A stretch of 18,634 nucleotides of DNA, taken from an uncultured Eubacteriaceae bacterium. GTDB lineage: Bacteria; Bacillota; Clostridia; Eubacteriales; UBA1433. Of the stretch, positions 6,693 through 14,672 are shown piece by piece. Within the stretch, counting starts at the first letter, position 1, and each line of letters opens with the position of its first letter. The DNA lies in contig CALGIV010000179.1 in the NCBI GenBank assembly GCA_937914785.1, positions 1-18,634 of the forward strand, given 5' to 3'. Below the pieces are notes generated by a model, which worked only from the letters and a program-made list of their open reading frames with translations, was not told the DNA's origin and searched no databases. The position numbers and the translations under genes were made by a program.

Positions 6693-7156
6693 TGGAAAAA
6701 AATGTAAGGCCAAGCTGGGACGATTATTTTATGCAGATATTAGAGACCGTTAAAACGCGTTCTACCTGCTTAAGGCGGCAGGTTGGTGCGCTGATCGTTA
6801 AAGACAAACGCATCGTTGCGACGGGATATAATGGCGCACCGTCGGGGTTGTTGCATTGCTACGACGTCGGTTGCATCCGTGAGAAGTTAAAAATTCCAAG
6901 CGGAGAAAAGCACGAATTGTGTAGAGCGATCCACGCGGAGCAGAATGCCATCATTCAGGCGGCGGCGCATGGCGCCCGTATACAGGGAGCGGTGATGTAT
7001 ATTACATGCAGTCCGTGTGTATTGTGTGCGAAGATGATTATAAATGCCGGGATTGAAAAGATTGTTTTCAGCGGAGAGTATCCCGATAAGATGGCGATCG
7101 ATATGCTGAATGAAGCCGGGGTAGAGATGGTGCGGTATGAACAGGTAAATACATAG
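6689..7156 (+). CDS. comEB: dCMP deaminase (ComEB-type)
   Basis: A 155-residue zinc-dependent deaminase converting dCMP to dUMP, the precursor for thymidylate. The HAE motif (H82-A-E84) gives the zinc ligand and catalytic glutamate; PCVLC supplies C110 and C113. The cysteine/histidine-rich insert HCYDVGCIREKLKIPSG before HAE (C57, C62, C78) is typical of true dCMP deaminases and can hold a second zinc. ATG 6689 overlaps the rpiB TGA; ATG 6692 is an alternative one codon later. It is the last gene of the operon: its stop codon (7154-7156) lies inside the terminator stem. In B. subtilis the homologue is in the comE locus, but here nothing suggests a competence role. Confidence 0.95.
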   Translation: MMEKNVRPSWDDYFMQILETVKTRSTCLRRQVGALIVKDKRIVATGYNGAPSGLLHCYDVGCIREKLKIPSGEKHELCRAIHAEQNAIIQAAAHGARIQGAVMYITCSPCVLCAKMIINAGIEKIVFSGEYPDKMAIDMLNEAGVEMVRYEQVNT

Positions 7157-7178
7157 AGCTGTAAAGCTCTTTTTTATT
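7155..7178 (+). terminator. Intrinsic terminator of the prfA-comEB operon
   Basis: AGAGCT (7155-7160), a GTAA tetraloop and AGCTCT (7165-7170) are followed by TTTTTATT. The stem begins within the comEB stop codon. Confidence 0.85.
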
Positions 7179-7192
7179 GATTGATGAGATAA

Positions 7193-7498
7193 TTATACCA
7201 TTGAACTGGTGTAATACTTACCTAACAGATAGAACTCACAGGTTACAATCAATTCTATGCCTTTATTTTTCACCACTTCAATACGATAGCCGAGTCCTTG
7301 ATAAACGTCGATATCAAAGAGAGCACCGCCGATATTTTCATCAACATAGCCGTCGATATGAAGCGCGAAAACAGGCGGTTTTTTATATTGAATGGTTCGT
7401 GTAAAGTCAGTCAATCCTATTATTATTATCAGTAAAAAAACAACAATAAGGATGATGAGTATTCGCGGAATGATTTTATTGATTTTATTTTCGTTCAT
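7193..7498 (-). CDS. Small membrane-anchored hypothetical protein, coupled to the Amidase_6 gene
   Basis: I do not recognise a named family with certainty; short Bacillota proteins with a similar KPxFA...GGA...GLGY pattern are common hypotheticals. The 101-residue product has one strong transmembrane segment (about 10-29, flanked by K/R on its N-terminal side), so the ~70 C-terminal residues should lie outside the membrane. That part shows YKKPPVFALHIDGYVDE, GGALFDIDVYQGLGYRIEV and a single cysteine. ATG 7498 lies 3 nt after the stop of the secreted hydrolase gene (TAAGAGATG) with only a weak ribosome site, so translation is probably coupled to it. The arrangement suggests a partner of the hydrolase, for instance an inhibitor or immunity protein, but that is inference from position and topology only. 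Confidence 0.65.
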   Translation of the reverse strand: MNENKINKIIPRILIILIVVFLLIIIIGLTDFTRTIQYKKPPVFALHIDGYVDENIGGALFDIDVYQGLGYRIEVVKNKGIELIVTCEFYLLGKYYTSSMV

Positions 7499-7501
7499 CT
7501 C

Positions 7502-8647
7502 TTAATACCATCTTAAATAAGCGTATCTGCAAGCGTATGTTGGGAGTTTGTCATATGTTTCCCAGCTATTACTTGTGCCACTGACCCATAAGTGATAATT
7601 GGTTGAATGCTGAGCGATCTTGAAATCATAGTACTGGTAACCAGAATAATTGGCATAGTAACTATCTCTTTGTGTGCAGTATCCTGTATGGTCCCAGCTT
7701 CCATCAAATGTTTTATCTAAAGCAAGGAAGTCGCCTGGGCGCACATTTAAAGAAAGATACCAAATACCCGAAGTTGTGTACGTAGTTCCCCAGTACTTCG
7801 TAAAAGTGTCTGCTCGAATCCAGGTGTATGAATGAGAATGACCATAGGTGCCATCTGCGTATAAAGTTCTTTTATGCCACCACCCTGAAGAAGGGCTACT
7901 ATATACATATTGGCTTTGTCCTGCATATTCTAATATTTGTGATACAAAATTAGTGCAATCAGCAGAAAAAATTTCATATGTTGGCCAATTATGATTAATT
8001 GCATATTGTGTGGCATATTGTATTCCTCTTGTGTTGTTCAAACCTTTACTGGTATTTTTGGGAGCACGATAATATTTTTCATAATTTGTAGAATACGGTG
8101 CAAAAGATGGAAGAAGTAAAACCAAATCTAATTCATCGGATACTAATTTAATACTTTTTCTGCCAGAGGTGTATGACAAGATTTCTTTGTTGCATTCATC
8201 ATTTTCATAAATATCAAAGAAGCATTCTAAAACCTTTAATGAATCGCTATTTTGGAACTTTTTGTTTTCATCTGGCCATTCGATATACCGATGCATAGCA
8301 TATCGATAATCTTTCCAGTTTTCATCATTTAACTCGTTCAAATAATATTCTTTCTGTAATACTTCTAAAAATTCAGGAATTTTCTTTTTTAAATCTTTAA
8401 TGGCAGAATCAGGATTTTCAAAAGTGACATATAGTGGATTTTCTATGCCATTGATTACAATTACGCCACTATCAACGATTTTATCAATTCCTGATAAGGG
8501 CATCCCGGGATTTGTTTGGCTTTTTACGGGCAGTTCTATGGTACTATCCCATTTTATTACAGATTTTGATTCATTTGCTACTACAGGAGATGTAATGCTA
8601 ACTAGGATTATTAAAATTAATGATATGAAATATATTTTTTTCTTCAT
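7502..8647 (-). CDS. Secreted cysteine hydrolase with Amidase_6-type domain
   Basis: A 381-residue exported protein. Residues 1-24 form a signal peptide (KKK, a hydrophobic core, cleavage probably after PVVA). Residues 25-200 are unassigned and charged. The C-terminal part (about 205-381) resembles the putative amidase domain Amidase_6: an ATQYAINHNWPTYEIF helix, then SADCTNFVSQIL with the presumed nucleophile C231, a tryptophan-rich middle, PGDFLAL at 304-310, and presumed catalytic histidine H320 in GSWDHTGYCTQ; H347 in AQHSTN is also family-like. This is an NlpC/P60-like papain fold, so peptidoglycan peptide or another amide is the likely substrate, outside the cytoplasmic membrane. ATG 8647 is preceded by AAAGGA 8 nt upstream. 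It has its own strong promoter and is more AT-rich than the genes on either side, suggesting recent acquisition. Confidence 0.8.
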   Translation of the reverse strand: MKKKIYFISLILIILVSITSPVVANESKSVIKWDSTIELPVKSQTNPGMPLSGIDKIVDSGVIVINGIENPLYVTFENPDSAIKDLKKKIPEFLEVLQKEYYLNELNDENWKDYRYAMHRYIEWPDENKKFQNSDSLKVLECFFDIYENDECNKEILSYTSGRKSIKLVSDELDLVLLLPSFAPYSTNYEKYYRAPKNTSKGLNNTRGIQYATQYAINHNWPTYEIFSADCTNFVSQILEYAGQSQYVYSSPSSGWWHKRTLYADGTYGHSHSYTWIRADTFTKYWGTTYTTSGIWYLSLNVRPGDFLALDKTFDGSWDHTGYCTQRDSYYANYSGYQYYDFKIAQHSTNYHLWVSGTSNSWETYDKLPTYACRYAYLRWY

Positions 8648-8689
8648 ATCCTTATTCCTTTTCTATTTAATACTTTTATTTTTATAATT

Positions 8690-8695
8690 ACCTCC
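8690..8695 (-). promoter_or_regulatory. Orphan Shine-Dalgarno-like sequence in the hydrolase leader
   Basis: GGAGGT on the minus strand lies 42 nt before the hydrolase ATG, too far to serve it. No ATG, GTG or TTG follows at normal spacing; an ATT 2 nt downstream opens a 14-codon frame that ends in a TGA overlapping the hydrolase start. It may be a ribosome-bound mRNA-stabilising site or have no role. Confidence 0.3.
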
Positions 8696-8747
8696 AATTA
8701 TTAGATTTTAAGATATATTCAAGTATAAATAAAGAAAGTTATGTAAT

Positions 8748-8776
8748 AGTTTACATTAAAAGATAGTTCCTGTCAA
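8748..8776 (-). promoter_or_regulatory. Strong sigma-A promoter for the hydrolase/small-membrane-protein unit
   Basis: On the minus strand a perfect TTGACA (plus 8771-8776) and TAAACT (plus 8748-8753) are separated by 17 nt. Transcription should start near 8741, giving a leader of about 94 nt. Its presence just after the ATPase terminator shows that these two genes are expressed independently of the ATPase operon. Confidence 0.75.
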
Positions 8777-8800
8777 GAAATTTGTATTATTTTAAAGACA

Positions 8801-8831
8801 ATAAAAAAGAGGCTGTGAACAGCCCTTTTTT
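8801..8831 (-). terminator. Intrinsic terminator of the V-ATPase operon
   Basis: On the minus strand GGCTG, a TTCA loop and CAGCC (plus 8820-8824 and 8811-8815) are followed by TCTTTTTTAT. The A-rich left side and T-rich right side extend the stem and make it able to work in both directions. It lies 14 nt after the ntpD stop. Confidence 0.85.
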
Positions 8832-8845
8832 ATTTCGTAATAAAT

Positions 8846-9499
8846 TTAGTCATTGTATCCGTGCGCTTCCGCCAGCATCATATCTTTAACTTTCATCAGG
8901 CGGATTTGCGTACTGCGTTCATTTTCGTCCAGCTTCATCGTAATGAATTTGATCGTCTCCTGCGTCTGCGGAATCATAACGTGCTCGAGTGCATTTACTC
9001 TGCGGCGCGTCTTTTCGATTTCCGCGGCCATTAAGCGGCAGGATTGCTCTACTTCGGCCAGACGAAGCATATCGGGCAGGATGTCTGCTAAGGATTTTAC
9101 GGCTCCGTCCAAATCGCTTGAGGTGAAAGCAAACCCGTAGGAGTAGATGTCGTTAGGGTCCGAGGTGCGCGTCTTATACTCGAATACCGGAATGTTCACA
9201 CTCATCACGTTACGTTCGGAGGTTTCCAGAAAAACTTCCTGCTTTGGCGCCATCAATGCGACCTTTAAGGCTTCGCTGGACATAGCGGCCTTCGCAATGA
9301 CGAAGTTTTTATTGGCAGCTAAAATGCCTGCTTCCACTTTTTCGCGCAACGCTTTGTTTTCTCTGACCATTTCCAGGAACTGGCGCATCAGTTCATCTCG
9401 TTTGTCTTTGAGCAGTTTATGTCCTCTGATGGCCGTCGTCAGCTTTTTCTTCAGCCGGTTTAATTCCATTCGGGTCGGATTAATCGTGGTAGATGCCAA
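8846..9499 (-). CDS. ntpD: V-type ATPase subunit D (central rotor stalk)
   Basis: A 217-residue subunit D, the long coiled coil that turns inside the A3B3 head and carries torque to the K ring. The N-terminal PTRMELNRLKKKLTTAIRG and GHKLLKDKRDELMRQF are hallmark sequences, and the C-terminal helix contains RRRVNALEHVMIPQ. The start is TTG 9499, supported by GGGGGG 7 nt upstream (minus strand AAAGGGGGGA); no ATG sits at a suitable position, and the next Met (residue 11) would remove conserved PTR. It is the last gene of the operon, 38 nt after ntpB and just before the terminator. The E. hirae operon continues with ntpH and ntpJ; neither is present here. Confidence 0.95.
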   Translation of the reverse strand: MASTTINPTRMELNRLKKKLTTAIRGHKLLKDKRDELMRQFLEMVRENKALREKVEAGILAANKNFVIAKAAMSSEALKVALMAPKQEVFLETSERNVMSVNIPVFEYKTRTSDPNDIYSYGFAFTSSDLDGAVKSLADILPDMLRLAEVEQSCRLMAAEIEKTRRRVNALEHVMIPQTQETIKFITMKLDENERSTQIRLMKVKDMMLAEAHGYND

Positions 9500-9537
9500 C
9501 TATGTTCCCCCCTTTGGTAAATTTTTTGGTTTCGATC

Positions 9538-10911
9538 TTATACTTTGCCGTAATATTCATCGAGGAATTCGTCCTTGATTCTCTTCAGCTCACTGCGTGG
9601 CAGAATAGACAACAGCCTCCAGCCGATGGCAAGCGTTTCTTCGATGTCGCGATTTGCCGTGTAACCCTGAGAGACATATTCGTTTTCGAAAGCATCGGCA
9701 AACTTCGCATACAACTTGTCGATGTCGGTTAGCGCAGCTTCGCCCAAAACGACCATCAATTCCTTCGCGTCCTTGCCGCGGGCATAGGCGGCGAAGAGCT
9801 GGTTCATCGTGTTGGCGTGGTCAGCTCTCGTCTTGCCTTTGCCGATTCCCTTATCTTTTAATCGGGAAAGCGACGGCAGAACGTCGATCGGCGGTGCGAC
9901 ACCTTTGCGGTATAAGTCGCGGCTTAAGATGATCTGGCCTTCCGTGATGTATCCCGTCAAGTCGGGAATCGGATGCGTCTTGTCGTCTTCCGGCATCGAA
10001 AGGATCGGAATCAAAGTGATCGAGCCGTTGGAGCCTTGTTGTCTGCCGGCGCGTTCGTAAATTGTCGCAAGGTCGGTATACAGGTATCCCGGATATCCGC
10101 GGCGGCCCGGTACTTCTTTACGGGCGGCGGATACTTCACGCAGCGCGTCGGCGTAGTTCGTGATGTCGGTTAAGATAACCAGCACGTGCATGTTCTTTTC
10201 AAACGCTAAGAACTCGGCGGCCGTGAGTGCCATACGCGGTGTGGAGATACGCTCGATCGCCGGGTCGTTTGCCAGGTTGACAAACATAACCGTTCTGTCG
10301 ATCGCGCCTGTTTCGCGGAAACTCTCGATAAAGAAGTTTGATTCTTCAAATGTGATCCCCATCGCGGCGAAAACAACGGCGAATGGTTCACTCGTACCGC
10401 GCACTTTTGCCTGGCGGGCAATCTGCGCGCCGAGGTCTGCGTGAGGAAGACCACTGCCGGAGAAGATCGGTAATTTCTGTCCGCGGACGAGGGTGTTCAG
10501 TCCGTCGATCGCGCTGACGCCGGTTTGAATAAATTCTTCCGGATATACGCGTGCCGCAGGGTTCATTGCGAGGCCATTGATGTCTTTGCGGGCTTCCGGC
10601 AGGATTTCAGGGCCATCATCAATCGGGCGGCCGAGGCCGTCGAATACGCGGCTGAGCATATCTTCACTGACGCCCAGTTCCATACTTCTGCCGAGAAAGC
10701 GTACTTTACTGTTGGAAAGGTTGATGCCGGCTGCTGGTTCAAAGAGCTGTACGAGGGCGTTATTGCCATCGATTTCCAGCACTTTGCAGCGGCGCGTCTC
10801 GCCGTTGGCAAGCTCAATTTCGCCCAGTTCGTCATACGTGACGTCTTCAACGCCCGTAACCAGCATCAAAGGACCCGCAACCTCTTGGATTGTTCTATAC
10901 TCTTTAGGCAT
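9538..10911 (-). CDS. ntpB: V-type ATPase subunit B (non-catalytic head subunit)
   Basis: A 457-residue subunit B, which alternates with A in the cytoplasmic A3B3 hexamer. As expected for B, the P-loop position is degenerate: LPIFSGSGLPHADL at 147-160 lacks the GKT. Other landmarks are TGVSAIDGLNTLVRGQKLP (130-148), YLYTDLATIYERAGR, GSITLIPILSMPEDD and PSLSRLKDKGIG, the last placing an arginine at the interface with the catalytic site of A. The start ATG 10911 overlaps the ntpA stop by one base (TAATG) with GGAGG 7 nt upstream, so the A and B subunits are translationally coupled, in keeping with equal stoichiometry. Confidence 0.97.
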   Translation of the reverse strand: MPKEYRTIQEVAGPLMLVTGVEDVTYDELGEIELANGETRRCKVLEIDGNNALVQLFEPAAGINLSNSKVRFLGRSMELGVSEDMLSRVFDGLGRPIDDGPEILPEARKDINGLAMNPAARVYPEEFIQTGVSAIDGLNTLVRGQKLPIFSGSGLPHADLGAQIARQAKVRGTSEPFAVVFAAMGITFEESNFFIESFRETGAIDRTVMFVNLANDPAIERISTPRMALTAAEFLAFEKNMHVLVILTDITNYADALREVSAARKEVPGRRGYPGYLYTDLATIYERAGRQQGSNGSITLIPILSMPEDDKTHPIPDLTGYITEGQIILSRDLYRKGVAPPIDVLPSLSRLKDKGIGKGKTRADHANTMNQLFAAYARGKDAKELMVVLGEAALTDIDKLYAKFADAFENEYVSQGYTANRDIEETLAIGWRLLSILPRSELKRIKDEFLDEYYGKV

Positions 10912-12677
10912 TAGAAGTCCTCCTTCTTACTAAGATTGTTGATGTCGACTTCAAGCGTTTTCAGAATCTTGTCGTATTCTGCTTTTACCTGATCCGACGG
11001 GACGTATTTAAATCGGCCGATTTGCTCGCGAACTTCCAATTTAACCAAGTCGTCGATTGCCGTCCCTTTCGAAAGCGCTTCACCCGCCAGTTCATAGTAA
11101 TTCAATACGAGCTGCATCAGCAGGTATTGCTTTTCGAGTGGCGTGTATGTGTCTACTTCGTGGAAAGCGTCCTGATGCAGAAAGTCTTCGCGGATAGAGC
11201 GTGCAGCTTCAAGCTTCAATCTGTCTGGTGCGGACAGGGCGTCCATACCGACAAGTTGAACGATTTCCTGCAGTTCCGCTTCGTCCTGGAGCAGGCGCAT
11301 CATCTGTGCGCGCAGTTCCATCCAGTCGCTTTCGACGTTTTCGTTAAACCACGGTCCCATATTGCTTTCATACAGCGAATAGCTGTTCAGCCAGTTGATA
11401 GCCGGGAAGTGGCGGCTGTAAGCCAATGCTGAGTCCAGACGCCAGAACACTTTAACGATACGCAGGGTTGCCTGACTGACCGGCTCGGAAATATCGCCGC
11501 CGGGCGGAGATACCGCACCGATAACGGAGAGTGAGCCCTGTCTGTCGTCACCGCTTAACGTGATAACGCGTCCTGCGCGTTCGTAGAATCCTGCCAATCG
11601 GCTGGAAAGATAGGCCGGATAGCCTTCTTCGCCGGGCATTTCTTCCAGACGGCCGGACATTTCACGTAGCGCTTCGGCCCAGCGTGAGGTGGAGTCCGCC
11701 ATCAATGCGACGGAATAGCCCATATCGCGGAAGTATTCTGCAATCGTAATCCCCGTGTAGATAGAAGCTTCACGCGCCGCAACAGGCATGTCTGATGTGT
11801 TGGCAATCAACACGGTACGTTCCATCAGGGAGCGGCCTGTTTTGGGGTCGATGAGTTCCGGGAACTCGTTGAGAACGTCGGTCATCTCGTTGCCGCGTTC
11901 ACCGCAGCCGATGTAGACGACGATGTCGGCTTCCGCCCACTTGGCCAGCTGATGCTGTACGACCGTTTTGCCGCTTCCGAAGGGGCCGGGAACCGCGGCA
12001 ACGCCGCCTTTGGCGATTGGAAACAGCGCGTCGATAACGCGTTGTCCGGTTACCAGCGGGACGTCCGGAGAAAGCTTTTGTTTGTACGGACGTCCGACGC
12101 GTACCGGCCAGCGCTGCATCATCGTGACGTCTTTGTCACCTTCGGCTGTCTCGATAACCGCAACGACTTCTTCAACCGTCATATCGCCTTTATGGATTTG
12201 TTTTATTTTGCCTTCGATTCCGTGTGGAACCATAACTCTATGTTCGATAATTTCAGTCTCTTGGACTGTTCCTAAAATATCGCCGGCTACTACGCTGTCG
12301 CCAATTGCTTTGACGGGAACGAACTCCCAGGTAATATCTCTTTTCAAAGCAGGAACTTCGACGCCGCGCTGAAGGTTATTGCCTGAAATCTTCATAATTT
12401 CATCCAAAGGACGCTGGATGCCGTCGTATATGCTCGTAATCAGGCCGGGGCCCAATTCAACGCTCATTTGCATACCGGTAGATTCAACCGGCTCGCCCGG
12501 GCCCAGCCCCGAGGTTTCTTCGTATACCTGGACCGAGGCTTCGTCGCCGTGAATTTCTATGATCTCGCCAATGAGACGCTGTTCACTTACACGCACAACG
12601 TCGAACATATTCGCATCGCGCATACCTTCGGCAATAACAAGTGGTCCGGCCACTTTTTTAATCGTGCCTTTGCTCAT
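10911..12677 (-). CDS. ntpA: V-type ATPase subunit A (catalytic)
   Basis: A 588-residue catalytic subunit. Walker A GPFGSGKT lies at 231-238 and the catalytic glutamate is E260 in CGERGNE, matching E. hirae NtpA closely in position. The V-type-specific insertion (non-homologous region) occupies about 110-185, which separates it from F-type beta. MADSTSRWAEALREMSGR and SPPGGDISEPVSQ are further family marks. The start chosen is ATG 12677, 9 nt after AGGTG; an in-frame GTG at 12689 would add four residues but overlaps that ribosome site. ntpG ends 20 nt upstream, and ntpB begins at its stop codon. Confidence 0.97.
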   Translation of the reverse strand: MSKGTIKKVAGPLVIAEGMRDANMFDVVRVSEQRLIGEIIEIHGDEASVQVYEETSGLGPGEPVESTGMQMSVELGPGLITSIYDGIQRPLDEIMKISGNNLQRGVEVPALKRDITWEFVPVKAIGDSVVAGDILGTVQETEIIEHRVMVPHGIEGKIKQIHKGDMTVEEVVAVIETAEGDKDVTMMQRWPVRVGRPYKQKLSPDVPLVTGQRVIDALFPIAKGGVAAVPGPFGSGKTVVQHQLAKWAEADIVVYIGCGERGNEMTDVLNEFPELIDPKTGRSLMERTVLIANTSDMPVAAREASIYTGITIAEYFRDMGYSVALMADSTSRWAEALREMSGRLEEMPGEEGYPAYLSSRLAGFYERAGRVITLSGDDRQGSLSVIGAVSPPGGDISEPVSQATLRIVKVFWRLDSALAYSRHFPAINWLNSYSLYESNMGPWFNENVESDWMELRAQMMRLLQDEAELQEIVQLVGMDALSAPDRLKLEAARSIREDFLHQDAFHEVDTYTPLEKQYLLMQLVLNYYELAGEALSKGTAIDDLVKLEVREQIGRFKYVPSDQVKAEYDKILKTLEVDINNLSKKEDF

Positions 12678-12697
12678 ACTTATTTTCACCTACTTTT

Positions 12698-13021
12698 TTA
12701 GTTTTCGCTATTGAAGATGATATCGGAACCGACTGCCTTTTCGACGAACGCCTTTACGTTGGCGATACCGACGCCGGTGTTGCCGTAGATTCCCGGAATG
12801 GGAATAATGGCCGGCAATGCAACCTCTTCAAACTGTTCCAATATTTCTCCCAGGGCATTATACATAGCCTCGGTAATATAGATTACCGCGTAATTGCCTT
12901 TATACAAATGCTTCAGTTGTTCGGCGGCCTCTGTCGTATCGCCGACGGGAAATGTGTCCAGTCCTAATGCCGCAAACCCGTAGATACTGTCATAGTCGCC
13001 CAGTACTGCCATTTTATACAT
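12698..13021 (-). CDS. ntpG: V-type ATPase subunit F (NtpG, rotor shaft)
   Basis: A 107-residue subunit equivalent to bacterial/archaeal F and E. hirae NtpG; it binds subunit D and stiffens the rotor. The N-terminus MAVLGDYDSIYGFAALGL (a Rossmann-like strand-turn-helix) and the C-terminal PAIIPIPGIYGNTGVG are characteristic. ATG 13021 is chosen because AAGGG lies 6 nt upstream; the in-frame ATG at 13012 would have a spacing of about 15 nt. It overlaps the end of ntpC by 8 nt, so coupling is likely. Confidence 0.93.
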   Translation of the reverse strand: MYKMAVLGDYDSIYGFAALGLDTFPVGDTTEAAEQLKHLYKGNYAVIYITEAMYNALGEILEQFEEVALPAIIPIPGIYGNTGVGIANVKAFVEKAVGSDIIFNSEN

Positions 13022-13982
13022 ACATTTCCCTTAACCTTTCCCGGATAGATTGCTCCGGCAGTTCGTTCACTTTGCCGGAAAGGATAATCCTTACCGTTTT
13101 TATTTCGTTCTCCCTTGCCAACAGATACGCTACGATCGGGCCTATTGTAAAGGAGTTGTATTGCTGAGGGCGTATTTTGTCAATCAATAAATTGTCATAC
13201 CATTTTTCGAATTCGGAAGCCGAGGTCTGTAATGCTTCAACTGCACCGGCATAATCCGTTGTGAGCAGATAATCGTAAATCGCTTCCATGCTGTTGGCTG
13301 CCGCACGAGCGAGCGTATCTGTGTTGATCGTGTCACAGAAAGCCAGCGCGTCTTTAATGAAGTCGATGTTCTTACCCGTAAGCTGGCAGCGCACGGCAAT
13401 TTTGATATTGCTGGATGCTACCGTGAGTTCGGCATACGTTTTGATGAGCTCGTCTTTCGATTCTTTTCCCGCGTTATAAATCGCTTCAAGTGCCGCTTTG
13501 TCCAAAATGATGTCACAAAGCTGTCCGTCGGATGTGTGCAACAGGGTTTCATACGCTTGTAAAGCTGCTTTAGCCATATGGTCCGGCAGTGCGTCGAAAT
13601 TTTGTTCCTGCACCGCCCTTAAGATATCGCCGCCCTCGATGGTGCCGTATTGAATAAACAGCGCCTCGTCGACTTCTTCCGTATAGACCATTTTGATCGC
13701 GGCTTTTAAATTAAAAAAGTCATTTTCGTATAAAAACACTTTCAGCGCCGACATATCATGGTTCAATGATTCTTTGACGATTTGCCAGGCTTTGTTGCTT
13801 TCAACCATTAAAAACTGCTCGACATCCTGCTGTGTTTCCTCACCGCTGCCCCAGCCTTTCTCTTCAAGCATTTCAAAACACTCTTTGTAAGATTTACTTG
13901 AAATAAGCTGTTCGATCGTATGGGCGGAAAGTAAAGAAACTTCTTTAGAGCGAATACGCGCTACGGCATAGGTATATTCCAT
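13014..13982 (-). CDS. ntpC: V-type ATPase subunit C (rotor adaptor, d-like)
   Basis: A 322-residue helical protein that sits on the membrane ring and joins it to the D/F shaft. It opens with YAVARIRSKEVSLLS and later shows FFNLKAAIKMVYT, features of bacterial V-ATPase C (homologous to eukaryotic subunit d). Length is normal. ATG 13982 follows a strong AAAGGAGG by 7 nt. ntpE ends 31 nt upstream, and the 3' end overlaps ntpG. Confidence 0.93.
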   Translation of the reverse strand: MEYTYAVARIRSKEVSLLSAHTIEQLISSKSYKECFEMLEEKGWGSGEETQQDVEQFLMVESNKAWQIVKESLNHDMSALKVFLYENDFFNLKAAIKMVYTEEVDEALFIQYGTIEGGDILRAVQEQNFDALPDHMAKAALQAYETLLHTSDGQLCDIILDKAALEAIYNAGKESKDELIKTYAELTVASSNIKIAVRCQLTGKNIDFIKDALAFCDTINTDTLARAAANSMEAIYDYLLTTDYAGAVEALQTSASEFEKWYDNLLIDKIRPQQYNSFTIGPIVAYLLARENEIKTVRIILSGKVNELPEQSIRERLREMYV

Positions 13983-14013
13983 TTTTCTTGCCTCCTTTTA
14001 GCGGATATGCGCT

Positions 14014-14607
14014 TTAATTGAACAGCAGTTCGTGCACCTTATCCTGTAATGTTTCTTTTGCGGAATCAAACAGCGCTTTAAAAGAGCAATTCTCTTCCAC
14101 ACCACCATAAACAAGAACAAAACCGCCGTCGATATTAGCTGTTTGCTGCGCAATTTTAATACTTCCGCCTTTTTGGCCGGCATTCTTTTGAATCTGAGAT
14201 TCAAAATTTGACGGCAGGCGCGTGCGATCCTTTTTATTGAAGATGATTTCACCTTCTTGCGCTTGAGCGTATTTGGCTACCATTTTGACGATCAAGTCGA
14301 AGTATTCGCTGTCGCCGGCCGACATTATTTTGTCGTAGGCCTGCTGAATTACTCCGTTGATGATCTCCTGTTTTGTAGCCAGTGCCAATCTCTTTTGATA
14401 CAAATCAGCGGCGGACTCAGAGCGGGATATATAATCTTGCACAGCCGCTTCAGACTGTGCCTGAATCTTCTCTGCCTGCTTCGCCGTCTCAATCTCGGCT
14501 TCTTTGATAATCCCCTCGGCCTTTTTATCGGCCTCCGCAATGATTTTTGCAGCAGAGATCTTCGCTTCTTCTTGAATTTGGCTTAGTATTTTATCTAATC
14601 CCGTCAT
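14014..14607 (-). CDS. ntpE: V-type ATPase subunit E (peripheral stalk)
   Basis: A 197-residue stalk protein. The N-terminal half (about 1-85) is an alanine-, lysine- and glutamate-rich coiled coil that should pair with the NtpF helix; the C-terminal half (VVAKYAQAQEGEIIFNKKDRTRLP, then GGFVLVYGGVEENCSF) is the globular domain that binds the top of the head. The start is ATG 14607, 9 nt after GAGGAG; the in-frame TTG at 14613 is only 3 nt from that site. The 65-nt gap before it, after ntpK, is the longest inside the operon. Confidence 0.93.
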   Translation of the reverse strand: MTGLDKILSQIQEEAKISAAKIIAEADKKAEGIIKEAEIETAKQAEKIQAQSEAAVQDYISRSESAADLYQKRLALATKQEIINGVIQQAYDKIMSAGDSEYFDLIVKMVAKYAQAQEGEIIFNKKDRTRLPSNFESQIQKNAGQKGGSIKIAQQTANIDGGFVLVYGGVEENCSFKALFDSAKETLQDKVHELLFN

Positions 14608-14633
14608 AAGCAAGCTCTCCTCTTATTATTTTT

Positions 14634-14645
14634 GGCCATGCGGCC
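14634..14645 (-). repeat. Short GC hairpin in the ntpK-ntpE gap
   Basis: On the minus strand GGCC-GCAT-GGCC can fold into a 4-bp GC stem. It is followed by AAAAATAATAAG, not by T residues, so it is not a terminator. It might protect the 3' end of an upstream ntpK segment or be incidental. Confidence 0.3.
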
Positions 14646-14672
14646 TGTCATTATTCGGTTTGGCATTTTTAA

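Noticed and set aside
11022..12372. Plus-strand open frames opposite ntpA
   Set aside because: Shadow frames of a highly conserved gene, without ribosome sites or recognisable motifs.
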